Below, piece after piece: positions 1-5,635 of a DNA stretch of 10,297 bases. Origin of the DNA: Pseudomonadota bacterium (GTDB taxonomy: Bacteria; Pseudomonadota; Alphaproteobacteria; Rhizobiales; Xanthobacteraceae). Each line of letters starts with the position of its first letter. The first letter of the stretch is position 1. The translations under genes were made by a program, and so were the position numbers. Below the pieces are notes generated by a model. The model made no database searches, was not told the origin of the DNA, and saw nothing but the letters and a program-made list of their open reading frames with translations. Where the stretch lies: positions 1-10,297 of the forward strand of contig CAUJKG010000236.1 in the NCBI GenBank assembly GCA_963205465.1. Reading direction: 5' to 3'.

Positions 1-1
1 T

Positions 2-496
2 GCCCGTGAAATTGCGCTCCTGAACGCGGACGCGAGTCTGATCTCGCTCGCCGATTATGAATTGCCGCTCTACAACGGCGATCTGGAAAAAGACCAGGGC
101 GTGCCCGAGAACGCGAAGAAGCTCAAAGGCATGATGCTCGCGCATCAGGGTATTTACATCGCGTCCCCCGAATACAACGCCTCGATTCCCCCGCTTCTGA
201 AAAACGCGATCGACTGGGTATCGCGCGCAAAAGAACCGGCTGGAAATCCTTACAAGCAATGCGTGTTCGCGCTCGGCGCGACCTCGAACGGCCGCTTCGG
301 CGGCTATCGCGGGCTTTATCATCTGCGCCAGTCGCTCGAGCTGGGTCTCGGCGCGCTTGTCATCCCCGAGCAGGTTGCGATCAGCCAGGCGGAGAGCGCC
401 TTCGACGAGCGCGGCGCGCTGAAAGACGAAGGCAACCAGAAGCTTCTGCAGGCGCAGCTCGAAAAACTGATCGCGGCAGCAAAGGTGTTGCTATGA
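2..496 (+). CDS. NADPH-dependent FMN reductase family protein, N-terminus cut by window edge
   Basis: The frame is open from base 2, so the true start lies left of the window; 164 residues are visible. Members of this flavodoxin-fold family (PF03358, ChrR/YieF-like) bind FMN and reduce flavins, quinones or metal oxyanions with NAD(P)H in the cytoplasm. The clearest evidence is the family signature SPEYNASIPPLLKNAIDWVSR-like block at about bases 165-230, including PEYN and the LKNAIDW helix. A later G-G-Y-R-G segment near 298-310 fits the second half of the fold. The N-terminal phosphate-binding loop for FMN (GSxR-type) is outside the window. The gene ends by overlapping the pyrF start by 4 bases (ATGA), which implies coupled translation. 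The physiological substrate cannot be told from sequence. Confidence 0.88.
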   Translation, partial: AREIALLNADASLISLADYELPLYNGDLEKDQGVPENAKKLKGMMLAHQGIYIASPEYNASIPPLLKNAIDWVSRAKEPAGNPYKQCVFALGATSNGRFGGYRGLYHLRQSLELGLGALVIPEQVAISQAESAFDERGALKDEGNQKLLQAQLEKLIAAAKVLL

Positions 497-1200
497 GTCT
501 CGACATCCCCGCACGCGATCGCGTGATCGTCGCACTCGACCTAGCCGACGTGGAAACCGCGGAGAAGGCGATCTGGACGCTCGGCGACAGCATCAACTTC
601 TACAAGATCGGCTTCGAACTCGTGATGGCCGGCGGCCTGAACCTTGCCGAAGATCTCGTGCAGGGCGGAAAAAAAGTTTTCCTCGACATGAAGCTGCACG
701 ACATCGGCAATACCGTCATGCATGCGACGCGCCGTGCCGCGAAACTCGGCGCAACCTTTCTCACCGTCCATGCTTTTCCGCAGACCATGCGTGCCGCGGT
801 GGAAGGCCGTGGCGATTCGGCGCTCGATATTCTTGCCGTCACCGTGCTCACCTCCTGGGACGACGATGACCTGAAGGATGCCGGCTATGCCGCGAACGTT
901 CCCGAACTCGTCGCGCGCAGGGCGGCACAGGCCGAAGCGATCGGCATCGACGGGCTGATCTGTTCGCCTGCTGAGGCAAAAGACCTGCGCCAGCGTCTCG
1001 GCGCGAAGATGATGCTGGTGACGCCCGGCATCCGGCCCGCGGGGAGCGAGAAGGGCGACCAGAAGCGCATCATGACGCCGAGCGACGCTATCAAGGCGGG
1101 CGTCGATTACATGGTGATCGGCAGGCCGATCGTCGCGGCGGAAGATCCCAAGGCCGCCGCCGAAGCTATCGTTGCAGAGATCGAAAACGCCGGAAAATAA
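493..1200 (+). CDS. pyrF: Orotidine 5'-phosphate decarboxylase
   Basis: This cytoplasmic TIM-barrel enzyme converts OMP to UMP and CO2, the last step of de novo pyrimidine synthesis. The protein has 235 residues, normal for the bacterial short form. The catalytic array is visible: K38 in FYKIG, then D65, K67 and D70 in LDMKLHDIGNT. Near the C-terminus, VTPGIRP and the MVIGRPI segment form the phosphate-binding loops. I chose the ATG at 493 because the protein then begins MSLDIPARDRVIVALD, as is typical, and an AAAGG ribosome site lies about 7 bases upstream at 481-485. The same frame is open further upstream (to about 259), but that part is out-of-frame translation of the reductase gene. The ATGA overlap with the preceding gene suggests one transcript. 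Confidence 0.97.
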   Translation: MSLDIPARDRVIVALDLADVETAEKAIWTLGDSINFYKIGFELVMAGGLNLAEDLVQGGKKVFLDMKLHDIGNTVMHATRRAAKLGATFLTVHAFPQTMRAAVEGRGDSALDILAVTVLTSWDDDDLKDAGYAANVPELVARRAAQAEAIGIDGLICSPAEAKDLRQRLGAKMMLVTPGIRPAGSEKGDQKRIMTPSDAIKAGVDYMVIGRPIVAAEDPKAAAEAIVAEIENAGK

Positions 1201-1224
1201 ACTCCGGAGATAAAGGGGAGCGAA

Positions 1225-1530
1225 ATGGCAAAGGGCTACTGGATTGCGCGGGTCGATGTGAGCGACGACGCCGTCTATACGCAATATCGCGACGCGAATG
1301 CGATCGCCTTCAAGAAATACGGCGCGCGGTTCGTCGTGCGCGGCGGCAAGTTCGAAAACCCCGAAGGCTCGTCGCGTAGCCGCAATGTCGTGATCGAATT
1401 CCCGACTTATCAAGCCGCAGTCGATTGCTATCACTCGCCGGAATACAAGCACGCGATTTCGATCCGCGCGCCGATTTCCGAGGGCGATATCGTCATCATT
1501 GAGGGCTATGACGGTCCGCAGCCGTCCTAG
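1225..1530 (+). CDS. DUF1330 domain-containing protein
   Basis: The product has 101 residues and matches the small DUF1330 family (PF07045), which has a dimeric ferredoxin-like alpha/beta fold and no established biochemical role. Typical features are the opening YWIARVDV strand, the Q-Y-R-D helix, the GARFVVRGGKFE hairpin, an IEFPTYQAAVDCYHSPEY segment and the closing VIIEGYDG strand. A strong ribosome site (AAAGGGGAG, around 1213-1221) precedes the ATG. The gene lies 24 bases downstream of pyrF and probably shares its transcript. The stop codon TAG overlaps the first bases of a palindromic element (1529-1585). Family assignment is secure; function is unknown. Confidence 0.92.
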   Translation: MAKGYWIARVDVSDDAVYTQYRDANAIAFKKYGARFVVRGGKFENPEGSSRSRNVVIEFPTYQAAVDCYHSPEYKHAISIRAPISEGDIVIIEGYDGPQPS

Positions 1531-1585
1531 AGCGGTTTCGAGCGAAGTGGGTACCGGTTCGCGTTAAGAAACGCGATCAATCAAA
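1529..1585. repeat. Rhizobial-type palindromic intergenic element, variant A
   Basis: This element fills the first half of the gap between the DUF1330 gene and dapB. An inner stem GCGAA (1542-1546) pairs with TTCGC (1558-1562) around an 11-base loop GTGGGTACCGG. The outer arms 1530-1538 and 1569-1578 pair with one mismatch and one bulge. An alternative hairpin pairs CGCGTT (1560-1565) with AACGCG (1570-1575). It ends in TCAATCAAA. The architecture, loop length and both ends match the element at 4320-4377. From memory, sequences like this occur in many copies in Bradyrhizobium and relatives. There is no T-run, so it is unlikely to be a simple intrinsic terminator. Confidence 0.75.
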
Positions 1586-1652
1586 ATTCCCACGCTTTCC
1601 TTCGCCGCCGTCCTCGCGCTATACCGCGCGCTCGACTTCTGGAGCGCGGGAA

Positions 1653-2462
1653 ATGGCTGAACTTCGTCTTGTTATCGCAGGTAGCGGCGGCCGCATGGGC
1701 CGCACCTTGCTGCGCGCCATTCACGAGGTTCCGGGGTTCACGCTCGCCGGCGCGGTCGACCGCGAAGGAGCCGCCGAGATCGGCGCGGATACCGGCGTGC
1801 TCGCGGGCCTCTCGCCGAGCGGCCTGAAGGTGACGAGCGATGCGCTTCCACTGGTCGCGCAAGCCGACGCGATCATCGATTTTACCACACCCGCTTCGAC
1901 CGTCGCGCTCGCGGCGCTCGCGGCGCAGGCGCGCATCGTTCACGTCATCGGCACGACCGGCATGTCGGCCGCTGACCAGACCAAGTTGGAGGCCGCCGCG
2001 CGCCATGCCGCCATCGTGAAGTCCGGCAATATGAGCCTTGGCGTCAATCTGCTCGCGGCGCTGGTGAAACGCGCGGCTGCAAGCCTCGGTCCGGAATTCG
2101 ATATTGAAGTTCTCGAGATGCATCATAACCGCAAGGTCGACGCACCTTCGGGAACCGCACTTCTGCTCGGCAATGCCGCCGCGGAGGGCCGCGCGATTTC
2201 GCTTGGCGAACATTCCGTGCGCTCGCGCGATGGTCACACGGGCGCCCGCAAGATGGGCGACATCGGCTTTGCCACGCTGCGCGGCGGTACGGTGGTCGGC
2301 GATCATACGGTGATCTTTGCCGGCCCTTCCGAGCGGATCGAACTATCGCACAAGGCCGAGGATCGCATGATCTTCGCTCGTGGCGCGCTCGCTGCGGCAA
2401 AATGGGGCAAGGGCAAGAAGCCCGGCATCTACTCGATGGCCGATGTGCTCGGCCTTTCGTAA
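1653..2462 (+). CDS. dapB: 4-hydroxy-tetrahydrodipicolinate reductase
   Basis: DapB reduces the product of DapA to tetrahydrodipicolinate with NAD(P)H, in the diaminopimelate and lysine pathway that feeds peptidoglycan. The protein has 269 residues, the usual length. The N-terminal Rossmann fold shows VIAGSGGRMGRTL (residues 8-20), followed by IDFTTPAS (75-82) and IGTTGM (99-104). The catalytic and substrate-binding block HHNRKVDAPSGTAL lies at 157-170, with H157 as the expected acid/base and K161 as the expected partner. The HKAEDRMIFARGAL segment (233-246) is also typical. A GGAG ribosome site at 1641-1644 lies 8 bases before the ATG. The glycine loop is G-x-G-G-R-M-G. The next gene begins 6 bases after the stop. 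Confidence 0.97.
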   Translation: MAELRLVIAGSGGRMGRTLLRAIHEVPGFTLAGAVDREGAAEIGADTGVLAGLSPSGLKVTSDALPLVAQADAIIDFTTPASTVALAALAAQARIVHVIGTTGMSAADQTKLEAAARHAAIVKSGNMSLGVNLLAALVKRAAASLGPEFDIEVLEMHHNRKVDAPSGTALLLGNAAAEGRAISLGEHSVRSRDGHTGARKMGDIGFATLRGGTVVGDHTVIFAGPSERIELSHKAEDRMIFARGALAAAKWGKGKKPGIYSMADVLGLS

Positions 2463-2468
2463 GGCAGC

Positions 2469-2693
2469 ATGAAACGCGCGGCTTTCGCAATCCTTCTTCT
2501 GCTCGTCGCGGCTCTCTATGTTTATTTCTTCGGCACGCCCTTGGTCGCACGCCTGACCGGGTTTGCGCCGCGCACGATCTCGCTCGTTGCGGGTCTGGCC
2601 GTCGTGCTCTTTGGCATTTCCGCGATAATGCTGGGCCGGCTTGCGGCGCGGCGCAGCCAAGGCGGCGGGCCGGATATCGACAGCCGCCGCTGA
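2469..2693 (+). CDS. Small two-helix membrane protein of unknown function
   Basis: I do not recognise a named family. The 74-residue product has two clear hydrophobic segments, about residues 5-22 (AAFAILLLLVAALYVYFF) and 37-57 (TISLVAGLAVVLFGISAIML), joined by a short loop with one Arg. A basic, glycine-rich tail follows (RLAARRSQGGGPDIDSRR). By the positive-inside rule both ends are probably cytoplasmic. It starts 6 bases after the dapB stop, with AAGG (2461-2464) overlapping that stop as a possible ribosome site. It lies 59 bases before gpmA on the same strand. Such tight placement between two conserved genes supports a real gene, but there is no functional evidence. It could be a lineage-specific inner-membrane peptide. 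Confidence 0.72.
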   Translation: MKRAAFAILLLLVAALYVYFFGTPLVARLTGFAPRTISLVAGLAVVLFGISAIMLGRLAARRSQGGGPDIDSRR

Positions 2694-2752
2694 TCTCGCT
2701 ATGCGCTTCGCCGGAATAGAAGTGCTTGGATTGTAAGGAACAGGATACGGCA

Positions 2753-3373
2753 ATGGAACGTCTGCTGGTACTCGTCCGTCACGGCCAGAGCGAGTGGAAT
2801 CTGAAGAACCTCTTCACCGGCTGGCGCGACGTCGATCTCACCGAGCAGGGCGTTGCCGAGGCGCGTGCCGCCGGGCAAAAGCTGAAAGCGCGCGGCATCA
2901 CTTTCGACGTTGCCTACACCTCAGCGCTGAAGCGCGCGCAACGGACCCTCGGTCTCGTGCTCGAGGAAATGGGACAGAGCGGCATTGCGGTTCACAAGAA
3001 TCTCGCGCTGAACGAGCGCGACTACGGCGATCTCAACGGACTGAACAAGGACGACGCCCGCAAGAAATGGGGCGAAGAACAGGTCCATATCTGGCGCCGC
3101 TCTTACGATACACCGCCGCCGGGTGGAGAAAGTCTCAAGGACACCGTCGCGCGCGCGTTACCTTATTATGTCCAGCACATTCTGCCCGGTGTGTTGCGCG
3201 GCGAGCGCACGCTGGTCGCAGCCCACGGCAATTCATTGCGCGCGCTCATCATGGTGCTCGAGAACCATACGCCGGAAAGCATCATCAAGCGCGAACTCCT
3301 GACCGGGGTGCCGATCATCTATCGGCTCAACGCCGACGCCACCGTGGCCGAGAAGCTCGACCTCGCAAGTTAA
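2753..3373 (+). CDS. gpmA: 2,3-bisphosphoglycerate-dependent phosphoglycerate mutase
   Basis: This cytoplasmic enzyme interconverts 3- and 2-phosphoglycerate in glycolysis and gluconeogenesis through a phosphohistidine. The histidine-phosphatase signature RHGQSEWN is at residues 9-16, with H10 as the phosphoacceptor. NERDYGDLNGLNK (88-100) contains the conserved E88. The YDTPPPGGESLKD block (118-130) marks the GpmA subfamily, and AAHGNSLRALI (156-166) carries the second catalytic His, H158. At 206 residues it has the shorter form usual in alphaproteobacteria. I chose the ATG at 2753 because CAGGA (2741-2745) is well spaced; an upstream in-frame TTG at 2726 adds a non-conserved tail. The stop is one base from the stop of the convergent alkyltransferase gene. 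Confidence 0.97.
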   Translation: MERLLVLVRHGQSEWNLKNLFTGWRDVDLTEQGVAEARAAGQKLKARGITFDVAYTSALKRAQRTLGLVLEEMGQSGIAVHKNLALNERDYGDLNGLNKDDARKKWGEEQVHIWRRSYDTPPPGGESLKDTVARALPYYVQHILPGVLRGERTLVAAHGNSLRALIMVLENHTPESIIKRELLTGVPIIYRLNADATVAEKLDLAS

Positions 3374-3374
3374 T

Positions 3375-4247
3375 CTATCCGATCAGCCTTGCCTGCTCCC
3401 AGCCAAGCATTGCGCGCTTGCGGGTCAAACCCCAGTGATAGCCGGTGAGCGCTCCGTTCGTTCCCACGATGCGGTGGCAAGGCACCACGAAGGAAATCGG
3501 ATTCTTGCCGACGGCCGCGCCGACCGCTCGCGCGGCTTTCTCTTTTCCGATCTTGCGCGCGACGTCGCTATAGGTGGCAGCGTGCCCGAGCGGCACTTTC
3601 AGAAGTGTCTGCCACACGCGTACCTCGAAATCCGTGCCGATCAGCACCACGCGCAACGGCGTATCGGGCTGCCAGCGGTCGGATTGAAAAATGCGCGCGG
3701 CGATATCGGCGGTCGCGGCCGAGTCTTCGCGATAGCTCGCGTTCTTCCAGCGCGCCCGCATGTCTTTGAGCGCCGCGTTCTCTTTGCCGGGATCCGAAAA
3801 CGCGAGCCCGCACAGTCCGCGCGGCGTCGCCATCACGAGTGCCGTGCCGAACGGAGAGGGATGAAAGCCGTAGCGGATTTCCAGTCCCTCGCCGCCGGTT
3901 TTCCATTCGCCGGGCGACATCGCTTCATGCACGACAAAGAGATCGTGCAGTCTGCCGGGCCCGGAAAGCCCGAGTTCGTAACTGGCTTCGAGAATGTTCG
4001 GCGACTGCGCAAGCAACTTCTTCGCGTTGTCGAGGGTCACCGCTTGCAGAAATGCCTTCGGCGTCAGTCCGCACCAGCGGCGAAACAACTCGTTCAACCG
4101 GCGCGGATCAGTTCCGGCCGCGGCGGCAACTGCGTCGATTTCCGGCTGTTCCCGGTACCGCTTGGTCAGATACTCAATCGCACGGCGAACCGTATAGTAG
4201 TCCTGACGGCCGGCGGCGTCTGCCATCTTCATGGTTCTCGCAAGCAT
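3375..4247 (-). CDS. AraC-type HTH / methylated-DNA-[protein]-cysteine methyltransferase fusion (Ada-like without N-Ada)
   Basis: The 290-residue protein joins a DNA-binding module to a suicide DNA-repair domain that takes the alkyl group from O6-alkylguanine onto a cysteine. Residues about 17-116 are an AraC-type domain with two helix-turn-helix units: DAVAAAAGTDPRRLNELFRR, and ILEASYELGLSGPGRLHDLF. Residues about 122-200 form the N-terminal ribonuclease-H-like part of the transferase. The C-terminal domain carries the helix AARAVGAAVG (R240 as the likely Arg finger), the active site PCHRIVG with C257, and GYHWGLTRKRAMLGWE. The Ada zinc/phosphotriester sensor with its four cysteines is absent. 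It follows the DUF2244 gene on the same strand. Repair activity is well supported; a regulatory role is an inference. Confidence 0.93.
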   Translation of the reverse strand: MLARTMKMADAAGRQDYYTVRRAIEYLTKRYREQPEIDAVAAAAGTDPRRLNELFRRWCGLTPKAFLQAVTLDNAKKLLAQSPNILEASYELGLSGPGRLHDLFVVHEAMSPGEWKTGGEGLEIRYGFHPSPFGTALVMATPRGLCGLAFSDPGKENAALKDMRARWKNASYREDSAATADIAARIFQSDRWQPDTPLRVVLIGTDFEVRVWQTLLKVPLGHAATYSDVARKIGKEKAARAVGAAVGKNPISFVVPCHRIVGTNGALTGYHWGLTRKRAMLGWEQARLIG

Positions 4248-4256
4248 GGGAAAAAT

Positions 4257-4261
4257 CCTCC
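4257..4261 (-). promoter_or_regulatory. Ribosome binding site for the alkyltransferase fusion
   Basis: On the minus strand GGAGG lies 9 bases before the ATG at 4247. It supports that first ATG as the start rather than the in-frame methionines at residues 6 and 8, for which no comparable site exists. Confidence 0.75.
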
Positions 4262-4319
4262 GCGAACGAATACGGAGATAGGCGTGGACGAGAGTCTAAA
4301 CCACCCGATTTCGCGCTTT

Positions 4320-4377
4320 AGAGCATGATCCCGAAAAGTGCGAAGCGGTTTTCGGAAGAGATCATGTTCAATCAAAC
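4320..4377. repeat. Rhizobial-type palindromic intergenic element, variant B
   Basis: The outer arms GAGCATGATC (4321-4330) and GATCATGTTC (4360-4369) pair at 9 of 10 positions, with a G-T pair at the remaining one. The inner stem CCGAAAA (4331-4337) pairs perfectly with TTTTCGG (4349-4355) around the 11-base loop GTGCGAAGCGG. The spacer AAGA and the tail TTCAATCAAAC complete it. It lies between the DUF2244 stop and the alkyltransferase start, both on the minus strand. Part of it, AGCATGATCC, recurs exactly at 4390-4399. From memory this is the commoner form of an intergenic element widespread in rhizobial genomes. It could affect mRNA stability or readthrough between the two genes. Confidence 0.85.
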
Positions 4378-4418
4378 AGGGTAGCGCCAAGCATGATCCA
4401 ACTGCGCTGAATCGGACA

Positions 4419-4904
4419 CTAGCGCTTGGCAGTCGCGAGCGCGGCCGCCAAGGATTTCGCGAGCTTCTCCTTGCGCGCGGGCGGCAGGAAAGCGCCGATC
4501 ACCCGGGTGATGCGCCGCTCGGTCAGCGCGATTCGCGTCGTGCCTGAAACTTCGTCGGAGGTCGTCTCCAGCCGCACCCAGCGCGGGTTCATGGTGTCCT
4601 CGCGCGCCTCGCCGTAGACGGATACACGCCGCCATACCAGCCGCACCGGCGTCACCAGAATTTCCTCGAAGGCGCGCGCCGAGCGGTTGTTCAGTCGGAA
4701 CGCGAGCCAGACCAGGAACACGTCGAGACCGAGAAAGCCGAAAACCGGCCAGGCGCCCATCATGAGGAAGGAAACCCCGAGCACGAAGCTCAGTCCCCCG
4801 AGCAGAAGCATGACGAGCATGAAGCCGCTCGCATTCAGCGAACGATGCGGAGCCAGCCGCTCGAAAAGCAGCGTTTGTTCCGGAATCGGGTTGCTCGCGT
4901 CCAT
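4419..4904 (-). CDS. DUF2244 domain-containing integral membrane protein
   Basis: The 161-residue protein matches the alphaproteobacterial DUF2244 family (PF10003), which has no known biochemical activity. After a short N-terminal segment with LLFERLAPHRSL, two membrane helices span about residues 28-49 and 52-69, separated by a G-A-W-P turn. A cytoplasmic domain of beta strands follows, with typical motifs RAFEEILVTP and NPRWVRLE, and a closing basic helix PPARKEKLAKSLAAAL. I use the ATG at 4904; a TTG two codons upstream is also in frame. No clear ribosome site precedes the start. Its start faces nth with only 20 bases between, an arrangement that may be conserved in relatives. The gene may be co-transcribed with the alkyltransferase gene 171 bases downstream. 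Confidence 0.9.
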   Translation of the reverse strand: MDASNPIPEQTLLFERLAPHRSLNASGFMLVMLLLGGLSFVLGVSFLMMGAWPVFGFLGLDVFLVWLAFRLNNRSARAFEEILVTPVRLVWRRVSVYGEAREDTMNPRWVRLETTSDEVSGTTRIALTERRITRVIGAFLPPARKEKLAKSLAAALATAKR

Positions 4905-4924
4905 AGCCAAACTATAGAGGACGA
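4905..4924. promoter_or_regulatory. 20-base spacer between divergent DUF2244 and nth starts
   Basis: Both start codons flank this stretch. On the plus strand AGAGGA (4916-4921) is a ribosome site for nth. On the minus strand TATAGT (4911-4916) resembles a -10 hexamer so close to the DUF2244 ATG that the message would be almost leaderless, but I find no convincing -35 at a normal distance. Promoters for both genes may therefore lie inside the partner's coding region. Confidence 0.4.
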
Positions 4925-5635
4925 ATGGGCAAAAAAGCGACCAAGAAAAAAAGCGTATCCGGCAAGGAAAAACCGCAGAAAAAGCCGGCCACGCCGAAGC
5001 GCTGGAGCGAGCGCGAAGTCACCGAAGCGTTCAGCCGCTTCGAGAAAGCGGACCCGCATCCCAAAGGCGAGCTCGAGCACGTCAACAATTTTACGTTGCT
5101 GGTGGCGGTGGTCCTGTCGGCGCAGGCAACCGACGCCGGCGTGAACAAGGCGACCCGGGCGCTTTTTGCGGTTGCCGATACGCCGGAAAAGATGGCTGCA
5201 CTCGGCGAAGAAAAGCTGCGCGACTACATCAAGACCATCGGCCTTTACAAAGGCAAGGCGAAGAACGTCATCGCGCTCTCGAACATGCTGATCGAAAAGC
5301 ATGGAGGCAGGGTGCCAAAGACCCGCGAGGAGTTGCAGGCGCTACCCGGCGCCGGCCGCAAGACCGCGAACGTCGTTCTGAACATTGCCTTCGGCGAGCC
5401 GACGCTTGCGGTCGATACACACGTCTTTCGCGTGAGCAATCGTACGGGGTTGGCACCGGGCAAGAACCCGCTCGAAGTCGAGCTCGAACTTGAGCGCGCG
5501 ATTCCGGCACACTTCAAGACCCATGCGCATCACTGGCTGATCCTGCATGGGCGCTACACGTGCGTCGCGCGCAATCCCAAATGTCCCACCTGCATCATCA
5601 ACGATCTGTGCCGTTGGCCGGAGAAGACGCTCTAG
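4925..5635 (+). CDS. nth: Endonuclease III
   Basis: Nth is a bifunctional DNA glycosylase/AP lyase that removes oxidised pyrimidines in base excision repair. The 236-residue protein has the helix-hairpin-helix LPGAGRKTANVVLN at 140-153 with the catalytic Lys K146, and VDTHVFRVSNR at 163-173 with the catalytic Asp D164. The iron-sulfur cluster ligands are C213, C220, C223 and C229 with spacing 6-2-5, as in Escherichia coli Nth. The family core begins near residue 27; before it is a lysine-rich extension (10 Lys in 25 residues), possibly aiding nonspecific DNA contact. A GAGG ribosome site lies 4 bases before the ATG. The stop codon overlaps that of the convergent EI24-family gene. Confidence 0.97.
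   Translation: MGKKATKKKSVSGKEKPQKKPATPKRWSEREVTEAFSRFEKADPHPKGELEHVNNFTLLVAVVLSAQATDAGVNKATRALFAVADTPEKMAALGEEKLRDYIKTIGLYKGKAKNVIALSNMLIEKHGGRVPKTREELQALPGAGRKTANVVLNIAFGEPTLAVDTHVFRVSNRTGLAPGKNPLEVELELERAIPAHFKTHAHHWLILHGRYTCVARNPKCPTCIINDLCRWPEKTL

Noticed and set aside
259..492. In-frame upstream extension of pyrF by 78 residues
   Set aside because: The extension is Arg/Ala-rich out-of-frame translation of the FMN reductase gene, and the ATG at 493 has its own ribosome site and the normal PyrF N-terminus.
541..1452. 303-codon open frame on the minus strand opposite pyrF and the DUF1330 gene
   Set aside because: It spans two well-recognised plus-strand genes and the gap between them, has no recognisable motif, and is typical of GC-rich codon use that leaves the opposite frame open.
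1560..1575. Hairpin CGCGTT/AACGCG as an intrinsic terminator after the DUF1330 gene
   Set aside because: No T-run follows, dapB continues on the same strand, and the hairpin is an alternative fold within palindromic element A.
1581..2306. 241-codon open frame on the minus strand opposite dapB
   Set aside because: It is the complement of a complete dapB and shows no family motif.
3435..4328. 297-codon open frame on the plus strand opposite the alkyltransferase gene
   Set aside because: The minus-strand protein has complete AraC and MGMT motifs; the plus-strand frame has none and runs into the palindromic element.
4320..4377. Element B as a CRISPR repeat or attachment site
   Set aside because: There is no array of regularly spaced copies, no spacer pattern, no cas gene and no integrase or tRNA nearby.
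4338..4635. Short open frames on both strands overlapping the 3' end of the DUF2244 gene
   Set aside because: They are Arg-rich shadows of the repeat and of the DUF2244 coding frame, without ribosome sites or motifs.
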